From an uncultured Eubacteriales bacterium (lineage in GTDB: Bacteria > Bacillota > Clostridia > Oscillospirales > CAG-272): DNA of 10,989 nt. Made by a program: the position numbers and the translations under genes. The notes beneath the pieces were generated by a model. That model was not told the origin of the DNA. It saw nothing but the letters and a program-made list of their open reading frames with translations, and ran no database searches. The stretch covers positions 1 to 10,989 of the forward strand of contig URZF01000032.1 of NCBI GenBank assembly GCA_900552255.1, given 5' to 3'. Below, in pieces: positions 1-6,382 of the stretch; the stretch's first letter is position 1, and the number at the start of each line of letters is the position of its first letter.

Positions 1-119
1 GTTTCTGCTGTATTAAGATTCTTCGTTGTGCTGCCACCAATAGCCGCATTAACTGTAATCAAAGCAATGATTACAACTACGATACCTAATATAATTTTCT
101 TTAACCTATGAGTATCCAT
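1..119 (-). CDS. Partial N-terminus of an unidentified membrane-anchored or exported protein
   Basis: A reading frame opens with ATG at 119 and runs off the left edge after 39 codons. The N-terminus is MDTHRLKKII followed by LGIVVVIIALITVNAAIGG and then a polar stretch (STTKNLNTAE). This is the pattern of a short positive n-region, about 17 hydrophobic residues and a polar exit, so it is either a signal peptide or an N-terminal membrane anchor. A strong ribosome binding site (GGAGGAGGGAG on the minus strand, 125-135) lies just upstream and supports this start. The DNA is visibly AT-rich compared with the GC-rich operon to its right. The gene is divergent from the aromatic operon. The visible part is too short to assign a family. 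Confidence 0.7.
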   Translation of the reverse strand, partial: MDTHRLKKIILGIVVVIIALITVNAAIGGSTTKNLNTAE

Positions 120-157
120 GATAACTCCCTCCTCCGAAACAATTATGCGATTTTTTA

Positions 158-186
158 TTGACTTTTCCGTCTTTTTGCTGTATACT
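158..186 (+). promoter_or_regulatory. SigA-type promoter of the aromatic operon
   Basis: A -35 box TTGACT (158-163) and a -10 box TATACT (181-186) are separated by exactly 17 bp, each one base off consensus. Transcription would start near 193-194, leaving a 5' leader of only about 48 nt before the first ATG at 242. The -10 region contains the palindrome GTATAC, so a minus-strand TATACA (179-184) could pair with TTGTTA (200-205) at a short 15-bp spacing and serve the leftward gene; that second promoter is much weaker evidence. Confidence 0.85.
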
Positions 187-204
187 TTTCACCATGAGGT
201 AACA

Positions 205-221
205 ATGTTAACCGATGTTAA
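205..221 (+). promoter_or_regulatory. Tandem ATGTTAA repeat downstream of +1, candidate operator
   Basis: ATGTTAA occurs at 205-211 and again at 215-221, a 10-bp period that puts both copies on the same face of the helix. The first copy also forms an inverted repeat TAACA-A-TGTTA (200-210) with the bases before it. The repeats lie about 12-28 nt downstream of the predicted start site, where a bound repressor could block initiation or elongation. No regulator is assigned; the role is inferred from position and symmetry only. Confidence 0.35.
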
Positions 222-228
222 ATCTTAT

Positions 229-233
229 AGGAG
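229..233 (+). promoter_or_regulatory. Ribosome binding site fixing the first gene's start at 242
   Basis: AGGAG at 229-233 lies 8 nt before the ATG at 242. An in-frame ATG at 215 has no such site and lies within the tandem repeat, so the downstream ATG is preferred and the product is 400 residues. Confidence 0.8.
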
Positions 234-241
234 AAGCTGCG

Positions 242-1444
242 ATGATATCGGAAAAAATGAAAGCCCTCGGCATGAAAAAATCCGTCATTCGGGAAATATT
301 TGAATATGCGAAAGCAAGAAAAGCGGAAATCGGCGCGGACAAGGTGTTCGATTACAGCATCGGCAATCCGAGCGTTCCCGCGCCCGACATCGTAAAGGAA
401 ACGCTGCTCGGCCTGCTTTCGGAAACGGATCCCGTCGCGCTGCACGGATACACCTCCGCGCAGGGAGATCTCGGCGTGCGCACTGCGATCGCGGAGTATA
501 TCCGCAAAACCTATGACGCGCCGGCAGATGCTTCTCTTATCTATCTTACGGCGGGCGCCGCCGCGGCGCTCACCATATCGCTCCATGCGCTCCTTGCGGA
601 CGGCGCGGACGAGGAGGTCATCGTTTTCGCCCCGTTTTTTCCGGAGTACAGAGTCTTTGTGGAAAAGGCGGGCGGCACGCTCGTTCCGGTCCTTTGCTCG
701 GAGGGCGACTTTCAAATCGATTTCGACAGATTTGAGAAATCCCTCACCCCGAAAACCAAGGCCGTCATCATCAATTCTCCGAACAATCCCACCGGCGTCG
801 TGCTGTCGGAGGCGACGATCGTGCGGCTGTGCGATATCCTGCGCGCCGCCGAAAAAAAATACGGACACGAAATCTTTCTCCTCTCCGACGAGCCGTACCG
901 CGAGCTGACCTACGGCGGGATCGAGGTGCCGTATCCGACCAAGTATTACGACAATACCATCGTCTGTTACTCCTTCAGCAAATCGCTCTCTCTGCCGGGC
1001 GAGCGGATCGGATATATTTTGGTGTCCCCAAAAGCGGAAAACGCCGGTCAAATATACGCCGCCGTACTGGGCGCGGGACGCGCGCTCGGCTTCGTATGCG
1101 CGCCGAGCCTCTTCCAATATATGATCCCCGCCTGTCTCGGCAAAACGTCGGACATCTCCGTATACGAACGCAACCGCACGCTGCTCTACGGTGCGCTTAC
1201 CTCCTACGGCTATACCTGCGCGGCGCCGGACGGTGCCTTTTATCTGTTCGTAAAGGCGCTGGAGCCAGACGCTTACCGATTCTGCGAGACCGCAAAAAAA
1301 TATGAGCTTCTGCTTGTGCCGAGCGACGATTTCGGATATCCCGGCTATGTCAGGATCGCTTACTGCGTCACAACGGAGCAGATCGAAAGCTCGCTTCCCG
1401 CGTTCCGGGCGCTCGCCGACGAATATCATCAAAAAAAGAGGTAA
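242..1444 (+). CDS. PLP-dependent class I/II aminotransferase, probably aromatic
   Basis: This 400-residue protein is a fold-type I pyridoxal-phosphate aminotransferase. Visible motifs are GNPSVPAPDIV near residue 41, the SPNNPTG loop (179-185) with Asn182 near the cofactor, SDEPYREL (215-222) with Asp216 for the pyridine nitrogen, SFSKS with the Schiff-base lysine Lys247, the phosphate-binding Arg255 in PGERIG, and Arg371 in YVRIAY for the substrate carboxylate. Family knowledge says such enzymes swap amino groups between glutamate or aspartate and 2-oxo acids in the cytosol. As first gene of a Phe/Tyr operon, and followed after 2 nt by pheA, it most likely transaminates phenylpyruvate and 4-hydroxyphenylpyruvate; prephenate (giving arogenate) is an alternative. 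The substrate is inferred from context, because the fold also includes aspartate and alanine aminotransferases. The ribosome binding site of pheA lies inside its last codons. Confidence 0.93.
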   Translation: MISEKMKALGMKKSVIREIFEYAKARKAEIGADKVFDYSIGNPSVPAPDIVKETLLGLLSETDPVALHGYTSAQGDLGVRTAIAEYIRKTYDAPADASLIYLTAGAAAALTISLHALLADGADEEVIVFAPFFPEYRVFVEKAGGTLVPVLCSEGDFQIDFDRFEKSLTPKTKAVIINSPNNPTGVVLSEATIVRLCDILRAAEKKYGHEIFLLSDEPYRELTYGGIEVPYPTKYYDNTIVCYSFSKSLSLPGERIGYILVSPKAENAGQIYAAVLGAGRALGFVCAPSLFQYMIPACLGKTSDISVYERNRTLLYGALTSYGYTCAAPDGAFYLFVKALEPDAYRFCETAKKYELLLVPSDDFGYPGYVRIAYCVTTEQIESSLPAFRALADEYHQKKR

Positions 1445-1446
1445 CT

Positions 1447-2541
1447 ATGGATAAACTGATCAAAGCGAGAGAAGAAATCTCATCGATAGACCGAGAAATG
1501 GCGGCGCTTTTCGTCCGCAGAATGAATGCGGTGCGTGACGTGTCGGAATATAAATCGGAGCACGGACTGCCGATTTACGACGCCGCCCGGGAGGAATCGC
1601 TTCTCGCCGCGAACGCCGCGCTTGTCGAGAATGATGAGCTGCGCGGCTATTATGTGGAATTTCTGCGCGATACCATGAAAATATCGAGACGCTTTCAGGA
1701 AAAGCTCACGGAAGGCATGAGAGTGGCTTTCTGCGGCGTGGAGGGGGCGTTCGCCTCGATTGCCGCAGCGAAAATCTTCCGTCAAGCGGCGCGCGTCCCA
1801 TATCCGGATTTCAAGAGCGCCTATGCCGCCGTGGTGGAGGGCGAATGCGACTGCGCCGTCCTGCCGATCGAAAACAGCACGGCCGGCGAGGTCGGACAGG
1901 TGATGGACATGATGTTTTCCGGCTCCCTTTACGTCAGCGGCATATACGATCTTTTCGTATCCCATCATTTGATGGCGGTTCCGGGAACGAAGCTCTCCGA
2001 CATCACGGAGGTCATCAGTCATCCGCAGGCTCTCTCACAATGCGCGCATTACATCCGGAAGCACGGTTTCCGTCAAACGCAGTTTGAAAATACGGCGCTT
2101 GCCGCCAAATTCGTGGCGGAGAAAAAAGCGCCCCATCTCGCCGCCATCGCAAGCGAGGAGACCGCCGCGCTCTACGGTCTTGAGATTCTGGAAAGCAACA
2201 TCAACGAAACCAATATCAACACCACCCGTTTCGCGGTGCTGACACGCGCCGCCGCAACCGACGGAAACGCATCCGGTAAGCACTCCATTCTGATGTTCAC
2301 CGTGCGCAACGAAGCGGGATCCCTTGCGCAGGCCATCAACATTATCGGCAAATACGGCTTCAACATGCGGTGCCTGAGAAGCCGTCCGATGAAGGAGCTG
2401 CTTTGGCAATACTATTTTTATGTAGAGGCCGAAGGAGACTTCGGCAGTGAGAATGGCAAGGAAATGATGTCGGAGCTCACCGGCTGCTGCGATAAGCTGC
2501 GGATGCTCGGAAGCTTCCGATACCCGGCGGAGCTGCACTGA
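1447..2541 (+). CDS. pheA: Bifunctional chorismate mutase / prephenate dehydratase (P-protein)
   Basis: The 364-residue protein converts chorismate to prephenate and then to phenylpyruvate, the committed branch to phenylalanine. Residues 1-88 are an AroQ-type chorismate mutase: by alignment with E. coli, Arg8, Arg25, Lys36, Asp45, Arg48, Glu49 and Gln84 match the active site. Residues about 91-268 are the dehydratase, with GVEGAFASIAA, LPIENSTAGEV (139-149) and the catalytic NTTRF motif (258-262). Residues about 278-358 are an ACT domain that senses phenylalanine in this family. Its two ligand motifs differ from the E. coli type: GALV is GSLA (291-294) and ESRP is RSRP (311-314). Length and domain order are normal. 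The start follows AGAGGT (1437-1442) overlapping the upstream stop, so translation is probably coupled. Confidence 0.96.
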   Translation: MDKLIKAREEISSIDREMAALFVRRMNAVRDVSEYKSEHGLPIYDAAREESLLAANAALVENDELRGYYVEFLRDTMKISRRFQEKLTEGMRVAFCGVEGAFASIAAAKIFRQAARVPYPDFKSAYAAVVEGECDCAVLPIENSTAGEVGQVMDMMFSGSLYVSGIYDLFVSHHLMAVPGTKLSDITEVISHPQALSQCAHYIRKHGFRQTQFENTALAAKFVAEKKAPHLAAIASEETAALYGLEILESNINETNINTTRFAVLTRAAATDGNASGKHSILMFTVRNEAGSLAQAINIIGKYGFNMRCLRSRPMKELLWQYYFYVEAEGDFGSENGKEMMSELTGCCDKLRMLGSFRYPAELH

Positions 2542-2567
2542 ATCGTAAAATCAAAACGGAGGAACTT

Positions 2568-3581
2568 ATGACGCTTTCCATGAATTTAGGCGAAAATAGC
2601 TATGATATCGTCGTCAAGCGCGGCGCTCTGCGCGAGGCCGCCGGTTACTTAAAGCTCGACCGCCGTGTTCTCATCGTGACGGACGACGGCGTCCCCGCCG
2701 CCTATTCCGACACAATAGCCGAAGCATGCAAATATCCCACAAAAGTATCCGTCCCCGCCGGCGAGGGGAGCAAGAGCTTCCCAACGTTCGAGCGGCTGTG
2801 CCGCGTCATGCTGGAAAAGGGATTTACCCGCACCGACGCCGTCGTCGCCGTCGGCGGAGGCGTGGTCGGAGACCTCGCCGGCTTTGCGGCGGCTTCTTAT
2901 ATGCGCGGCATCGATTTTTACAACATCCCGACGACGTTTCTCTCGCAGGTGGATTCCTCGATCGGCGGCAAGACCGCGATCAATTTGGAGGGGGTCAAAA
3001 ACATCATCGGTGCTTTTTATCAGCCGAAAAAGGTTCTGATCGATCCGGATGTCCTTCGGACGCTGCCGCGGCGCCAGCTTTCGAGCGGACTCGCCGAATC
3101 CGTCAAGATGGCGGCGACCTTCGACAAGGAATTATTTGAGACGATCGAGCGCGGCGATATCGAAGAAAATCTCGACACCGTCATTGAAAAGTCCCTCGCT
3201 ATCAAGAAATACGTCGTCGAGCACGACGAAAAGGAAGCGGGGCTGCGCCGCGTCCTCAACTTCGGTCATACCATCGGCCACGGAATCGAAAGCTGTGAGG
3301 GACTTCACGGTCTCTACCACGGCGAATGCGTCGCGCTCGGCATGCTTCCGATGTGCAGCGATACCGTCCGCGAGAGACTCATCGGCATCTACGAAAAAAT
3401 CGGACTCCCGACCGCGCTCGACTTCGAGCCGGAGCGCGTGTTCGAGGCAGTCACCCATGACAAGAAGCTCGACGGCAGTCTCATCCATCTCGTATTCGTT
3501 CCGGAAATCGGAACGTATGAGATGAAAAAGATGTCGCTTTCCGACTTCCACACCATGATAAAGGGGGCGTTCTCCTCATGA
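2568..3581 (+). CDS. aroB: 3-dehydroquinate synthase
   Basis: The enzyme cyclises DAHP to 3-dehydroquinate using NAD+ and a divalent metal, the second step of the shikimate pathway. The 337-residue protein has PAGEGSKS (63-70), the nucleotide-binding VGGGVVGDLAGF (95-106), the IPTTFLSQVDSSIGGKTAIN segment (120-139), and the metal ligands expected for the family: Glu177 in GLAESVK, His234 in NFGHTIGH, and His251 in YHGE. The N-terminus is slightly short compared with the usual 350-360 residues, but no motif is missing. A 26-bp gap separates it from pheA and contains a clear CGGAGGAAC ribosome binding site. Its stop codon overlaps the aroC start as ATGA. Confidence 0.97.
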   Translation: MTLSMNLGENSYDIVVKRGALREAAGYLKLDRRVLIVTDDGVPAAYSDTIAEACKYPTKVSVPAGEGSKSFPTFERLCRVMLEKGFTRTDAVVAVGGGVVGDLAGFAAASYMRGIDFYNIPTTFLSQVDSSIGGKTAINLEGVKNIIGAFYQPKKVLIDPDVLRTLPRRQLSSGLAESVKMAATFDKELFETIERGDIEENLDTVIEKSLAIKKYVVEHDEKEAGLRRVLNFGHTIGHGIESCEGLHGLYHGECVALGMLPMCSDTVRERLIGIYEKIGLPTALDFEPERVFEAVTHDKKLDGSLIHLVFVPEIGTYEMKKMSLSDFHTMIKGAFSS

Positions 3582-4690
3582 AAAATACCTTTGGCGAAAG
3601 CGTTTCCGTCACCCTTTTCGGGGAAAGCCACGGAAGCGCGGTCGGCGCCGTCCTCGACGGACTGGCGCCCGGCATCCCGGTCGACGAAGCCTTTATCGCG
3701 CACCAAATGGCCCTTAGAAGCTCGCTCTCTTCCCTGTCTACCGCAAGACGCGAAAGCGATACCGTCGCCATTTTGAGCGGCGTGCTCGGCGGAAAAACGA
3801 CCGGCACGCCGATCGCATTTGTCATCCAAAATTCGGATACCCACAGCGCCGATTATGAAACGATGAAATCCGTGGCAAGGCCGGGACATGCCGACTACAC
3901 GGCATACTGCAAATATCACGGCTTTTCCGATCCGCGCGGCGGCGGACATTTTTCCGGACGCATCACGGCGGGACTGGTCGCGGCGGGAGCCGTCGCCATC
4001 ACCGCGCTCGCCGGACGCGGCATCCGTATCGGCACGCATATCAAAAGATGCGCCCGCATATCCGACAGAGAATTTCAGAACATCGACAGAGATATCGAAA
4101 CGCTCGCGAATCTGCCGTTTGCTGTCCTCGACGAAAGCCGTGCGGAAAGCATGAAGGAAGCTATCGCCTCCGCAAAACAGGACGGGGACAGCGTCGGCGG
4201 CGTCTTGGAAACCGCCGTGACAGGACTTCCCGCCGGCGTTGGCGAGCCGTGGTTCGATACGCTGGAGGGCGTGCTCTCTCATGCGCTGTTCTCCATTCCC
4301 GCCGTAAAGGGAATCGAGTTCGGCGACGGCTTTTCGCTCGCCGAGCTGCGCGGCAGCGAGGCAAACGACAGTTTCCGCTCGGAAAACGGCGTTATCAAAA
4401 CGGAGACCAATCGGTGCGGAGGCATCCTCGGCGGCATTTCAGACGGTATGCCGCTTCTCTTCCGCTTGGCCGTCAAGCCCACGCCCTCGATTTATAAAAC
4501 GCAGAATACCGTCGATTTCATCAAAAAAGAAAACACGGAGCTTCTGATCCACGGCAGACATGATCCTGCGGTCATACACCGCGCGCGCGTCGTCGTCGAC
4601 AGCGTGACGGCGCTCGTACTGTGCGACCTGCTCGCTCTTCGCTTCGGCACGGATTATCTGCGGGCAGACGACAAAGGAGCGGACATATGA
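3578..4690 (+). CDS. aroC: Chorismate synthase
   Basis: The protein removes phosphate from EPSP to form chorismate, using reduced FMN; the reaction is net redox-neutral. Motifs along its 370 residues include FGESHGSAVG with His18, the STARRESD segment (54-61), RPGHADYT with His104 (101-108), RGGGHFSGRITAG (120-132), and the C-terminal GGILGGISDG (281-290) and GRHDP (326-330) blocks. His18 and His104 correspond to the two conserved acid/base histidines. The segment before STARR reads ALRSSLSS, where most family members carry an Arg-Arg-x-Pro-Gly-like run, so this loop is divergent. The gene starts within the aroB stop (ATGA) and ends within the aroE-aroK start (ATGA), so translation is coupled on both sides. 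Confidence 0.96.
   Translation: MKNTFGESVSVTLFGESHGSAVGAVLDGLAPGIPVDEAFIAHQMALRSSLSSLSTARRESDTVAILSGVLGGKTTGTPIAFVIQNSDTHSADYETMKSVARPGHADYTAYCKYHGFSDPRGGGHFSGRITAGLVAAGAVAITALAGRGIRIGTHIKRCARISDREFQNIDRDIETLANLPFAVLDESRAESMKEAIASAKQDGDSVGGVLETAVTGLPAGVGEPWFDTLEGVLSHALFSIPAVKGIEFGDGFSLAELRGSEANDSFRSENGVIKTETNRCGGILGGISDGMPLLFRLAVKPTPSIYKTQNTVDFIKKENTELLIHGRHDPAVIHRARVVVDSVTALVLCDLLALRFGTDYLRADDKGADI
4675..4679 (+). promoter_or_regulatory. Ribosome binding site fixing the aroE-aroK start at 4687
   Basis: AGGAG at 4675-4679 lies 7 nt before the ATG at 4687. The frame is open further upstream to an ATG at 4621, but those 22 codons lie inside aroC and do not resemble a shikimate dehydrogenase N-terminus, whereas KYGLIGERLPHSFSK does. 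Confidence 0.8.
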
Positions 4691-5970
4691 AATACGGACT
4701 CATCGGAGAACGCCTTCCTCACAGCTTTTCCAAGGAAATCCATGCAAAAATCGCATCCTATGAATATGAGCTGCATGAAATTCAAAAGGATCAGCTTGCC
4801 GGTTTCATGCAAACGCACGATTTTTTGGGCATTAACGTGACGATTCCCTATAAAGAGGCGGTTATTCCCTTTCTTTCTGAAATCGACGATACCGCAAAGC
4901 GGATCGGCGCGGTCAATACCGTGGTCAACCGAAACGGAAAGCTTTTCGGATACAATACGGATGCTTACGGAATGCGGGCGCTGATCTTTAAAACAGGACT
5001 TGATTTTAAGGGCGCAAAGGTTCTGATTCTCGGGACGGGCGGCACCTCTCACACAGCACACGCCGTGGCGGAATCGCTCGGAGCAAAGACCGTCGTCACC
5101 GTCGGCAGAACGGCCAAAAACGGCGCCCTCACCTATGAAGAGGCATACCGGTCGCATGCGGACGCGGATTTTATCATCAATACGACGCCGTGCGGCATGT
5201 ACCCTTATCCCGACGGGAAAGACGGCATGGCAGGAATTCCTGTCGATCTCTCCCAATTTATAAGTCTGCGCGGGGTGATCGACGCCGTCTTTAATCCTCT
5301 GCGGACAAACCTTGTCTTGGAAGCGGCAGAGCGCGGGATTCCCGCAGGCGGCGGGCTTTATATGCTCGTCGCACAGGCAGTCGCCGCGGCGGAGATCTTC
5401 ACGGGAACGGCATATGATGCCGAAATCCTCGATAAAGTATATCACGAAATCCGTGCAGAAAAGGAAAATATCGTGCTAACCGGCATGCCCGGAAGCGGAA
5501 AAACGACCGTCGGACAATATCTCGCAAACGCGCTCGAACGGCGCTTTTACGACACGGATGCAGAAATCGTGAAAAAGACCGGGAAGGAAATTCCCTCGCT
5601 CTTCGCGGAAATCGGAAGCGACGGCTTCCGCGCGCTCGAAGCGGAAGTCATTGCAGAGCTCTCCGGTCACGTCACCGGAGCGGTGATCGCCACCGGCGGC
5701 GGCGCCGTTCTGCGCGACGACAACGTCCGCGCGCTGAAACGAACCGGAAGACTCTACTTTCTGAACCGCTCGCTCGACAAAATCGAGCCGACCGCCGACC
5801 GTCCGCTCGCACTTGACCGCGCGGCGCTCGAAGCGCGCTTCCGTGAGCGATACGAGCGATACCTTGCGATCTGTGATATTGAAATCATGACCGACGAAAA
5901 CATATATCACACCGCCGATTCCATCAAGGAGGATTTTTATCATGAAGATTCTTGTCATAAACGGCCCTAA
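4687..5970 (+). CDS. aroE-aroK: Fused shikimate dehydrogenase - shikimate kinase
   Basis: One uninterrupted 427-residue frame carries two enzymes that act in succession: dehydroshikimate to shikimate, then shikimate to shikimate-3-phosphate. Residues 1 to about 256 are AroE: HSFSK (12-16) with the two substrate-binding serines, NVTIPYK with catalytic Lys56, GAVNT with Asn77, GYNTDAYG with Asp92, a dinucleotide loop GTGGTS (116-121), NTTPCGMYP and LVAQ with Gln230. Residues about 259-420 are the kinase: P-loop GMPGSGKT (266-273), FYDTDAEI with Asp291, FRALEAE with Arg315, ATGGGAV (335-341), the lid DRPLA (371-375) and Arg387 in the ERYERYLAICD block. There is almost no linker. Both parts keep their key residues, so both are probably active. 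Separate AroE and AroK proteins are the norm in bacteria. The gene overlaps aroC by 4 bp and aroQ by 29 bp. Confidence 0.94.
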   Translation: MKYGLIGERLPHSFSKEIHAKIASYEYELHEIQKDQLAGFMQTHDFLGINVTIPYKEAVIPFLSEIDDTAKRIGAVNTVVNRNGKLFGYNTDAYGMRALIFKTGLDFKGAKVLILGTGGTSHTAHAVAESLGAKTVVTVGRTAKNGALTYEEAYRSHADADFIINTTPCGMYPYPDGKDGMAGIPVDLSQFISLRGVIDAVFNPLRTNLVLEAAERGIPAGGGLYMLVAQAVAAAEIFTGTAYDAEILDKVYHEIRAEKENIVLTGMPGSGKTTVGQYLANALERRFYDTDAEIVKKTGKEIPSLFAEIGSDGFRALEAEVIAELSGHVTGAVIATGGGAVLRDDNVRALKRTGRLYFLNRSLDKIEPTADRPLALDRAALEARFRERYERYLAICDIEIMTDENIYHTADSIKEDFYHEDSCHKRP

Positions 5971-6382
5971 TCTCAATCTGCTCGGCATCCGGGAGCCCGC
6001 CGTATACGGACATGAAACCTATGACGGCCTGATTCGGAAAATATCGGAGCACGCTAAAATCCAAAAAATCGACGTATCGTTTGTCCAATCGAATCACGAG
6101 GGCGACCTTGTGGACGCGATCCAGTCCGCATATGAAAAATTCGACGGCATCGTCATCAATCCCGGCGCATATACGCACACCAGCATCGCCTTGCTCGACG
6201 CGGTAAAGGCAGTAGGCGTCCCGACCGTGGAAGTCCACATCTCCGATGTAAACGCCCGCGAGGAGTTTCGCAGAACAAGCTATATCCGCGCCGCGTGTGT
6301 TCTGACGATATCGGGACACGGCACCGACGGATATCTTGAAGCGCTGGATTATTTGACCGAAACGGAGGCGCCGCCCGTATGA
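5942..6382 (+). CDS. aroQ: Type II 3-dehydroquinate dehydratase
   Basis: The 146-residue protein is a type II (dodecameric) dehydroquinase that dehydrates 3-dehydroquinate to 3-dehydroshikimate by trans elimination. It opens with the family signature ILVINGPNLNLLG and continues with Arg17 and catalytic Tyr22 on the active-site lid, INPGAYTHTS (72-81) with Asn73 and catalytic His79, VEVHISD with His99, and Arg110. The C-terminal GHGTDGYLEAL is also typical. Length is normal for the family. The start sits 29 bp inside the end of aroE-aroK and is backed by a near-perfect AAGGAGGA site at 5926-5933. Its stop overlaps the aroA start (ATGA). No type I (AroD) enzyme is present in the window. Confidence 0.97.
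   Translation: MKILVINGPNLNLLGIREPAVYGHETYDGLIRKISEHAKIQKIDVSFVQSNHEGDLVDAIQSAYEKFDGIVINPGAYTHTSIALLDAVKAVGVPTVEVHISDVNAREEFRRTSYIRAACVLTISGHGTDGYLEALDYLTETEAPPV

Noticed and set aside
200..221. Rex operator (TTGTTAA-N4-TTAACAA) upstream of the operon
   Set aside because: TGTTAA occurs twice with a 4-nt gap, but as a direct rather than inverted repeat, so it does not match a Rex site.
118..303. Small plus-strand frame starting at 118
   Set aside because: It begins upstream of the predicted promoter, overlaps the aminotransferase start in another frame and has no ribosome binding site of its own.
218..1432. Antisense open frame of 404 codons across the aminotransferase
   Set aside because: It mirrors a gene with strong family motifs; its translation is Arg-rich and low in recognisable motifs, as expected for the complement of GC-rich coding DNA.
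3389..4282. Long antisense frame spanning aroB and aroC
   Set aside because: It crosses two well-supported genes and shows no family motif or ribosome binding site of note.
4621..4686. Upstream extension of aroE-aroK to an ATG at 4621
   Set aside because: These 22 codons lie inside aroC, are Arg/Ser-rich and precede the standard AroE N-terminus; the ribosome binding site favours 4687.
5661..5680. Near-perfect 20-bp palindrome CTCCGGT...ACCGGAG in the kinase part of aroE-aroK
   Set aside because: It lies inside a well-conserved coding segment with GC-rich codons and no nearby start or stop; chance is the simplest explanation.
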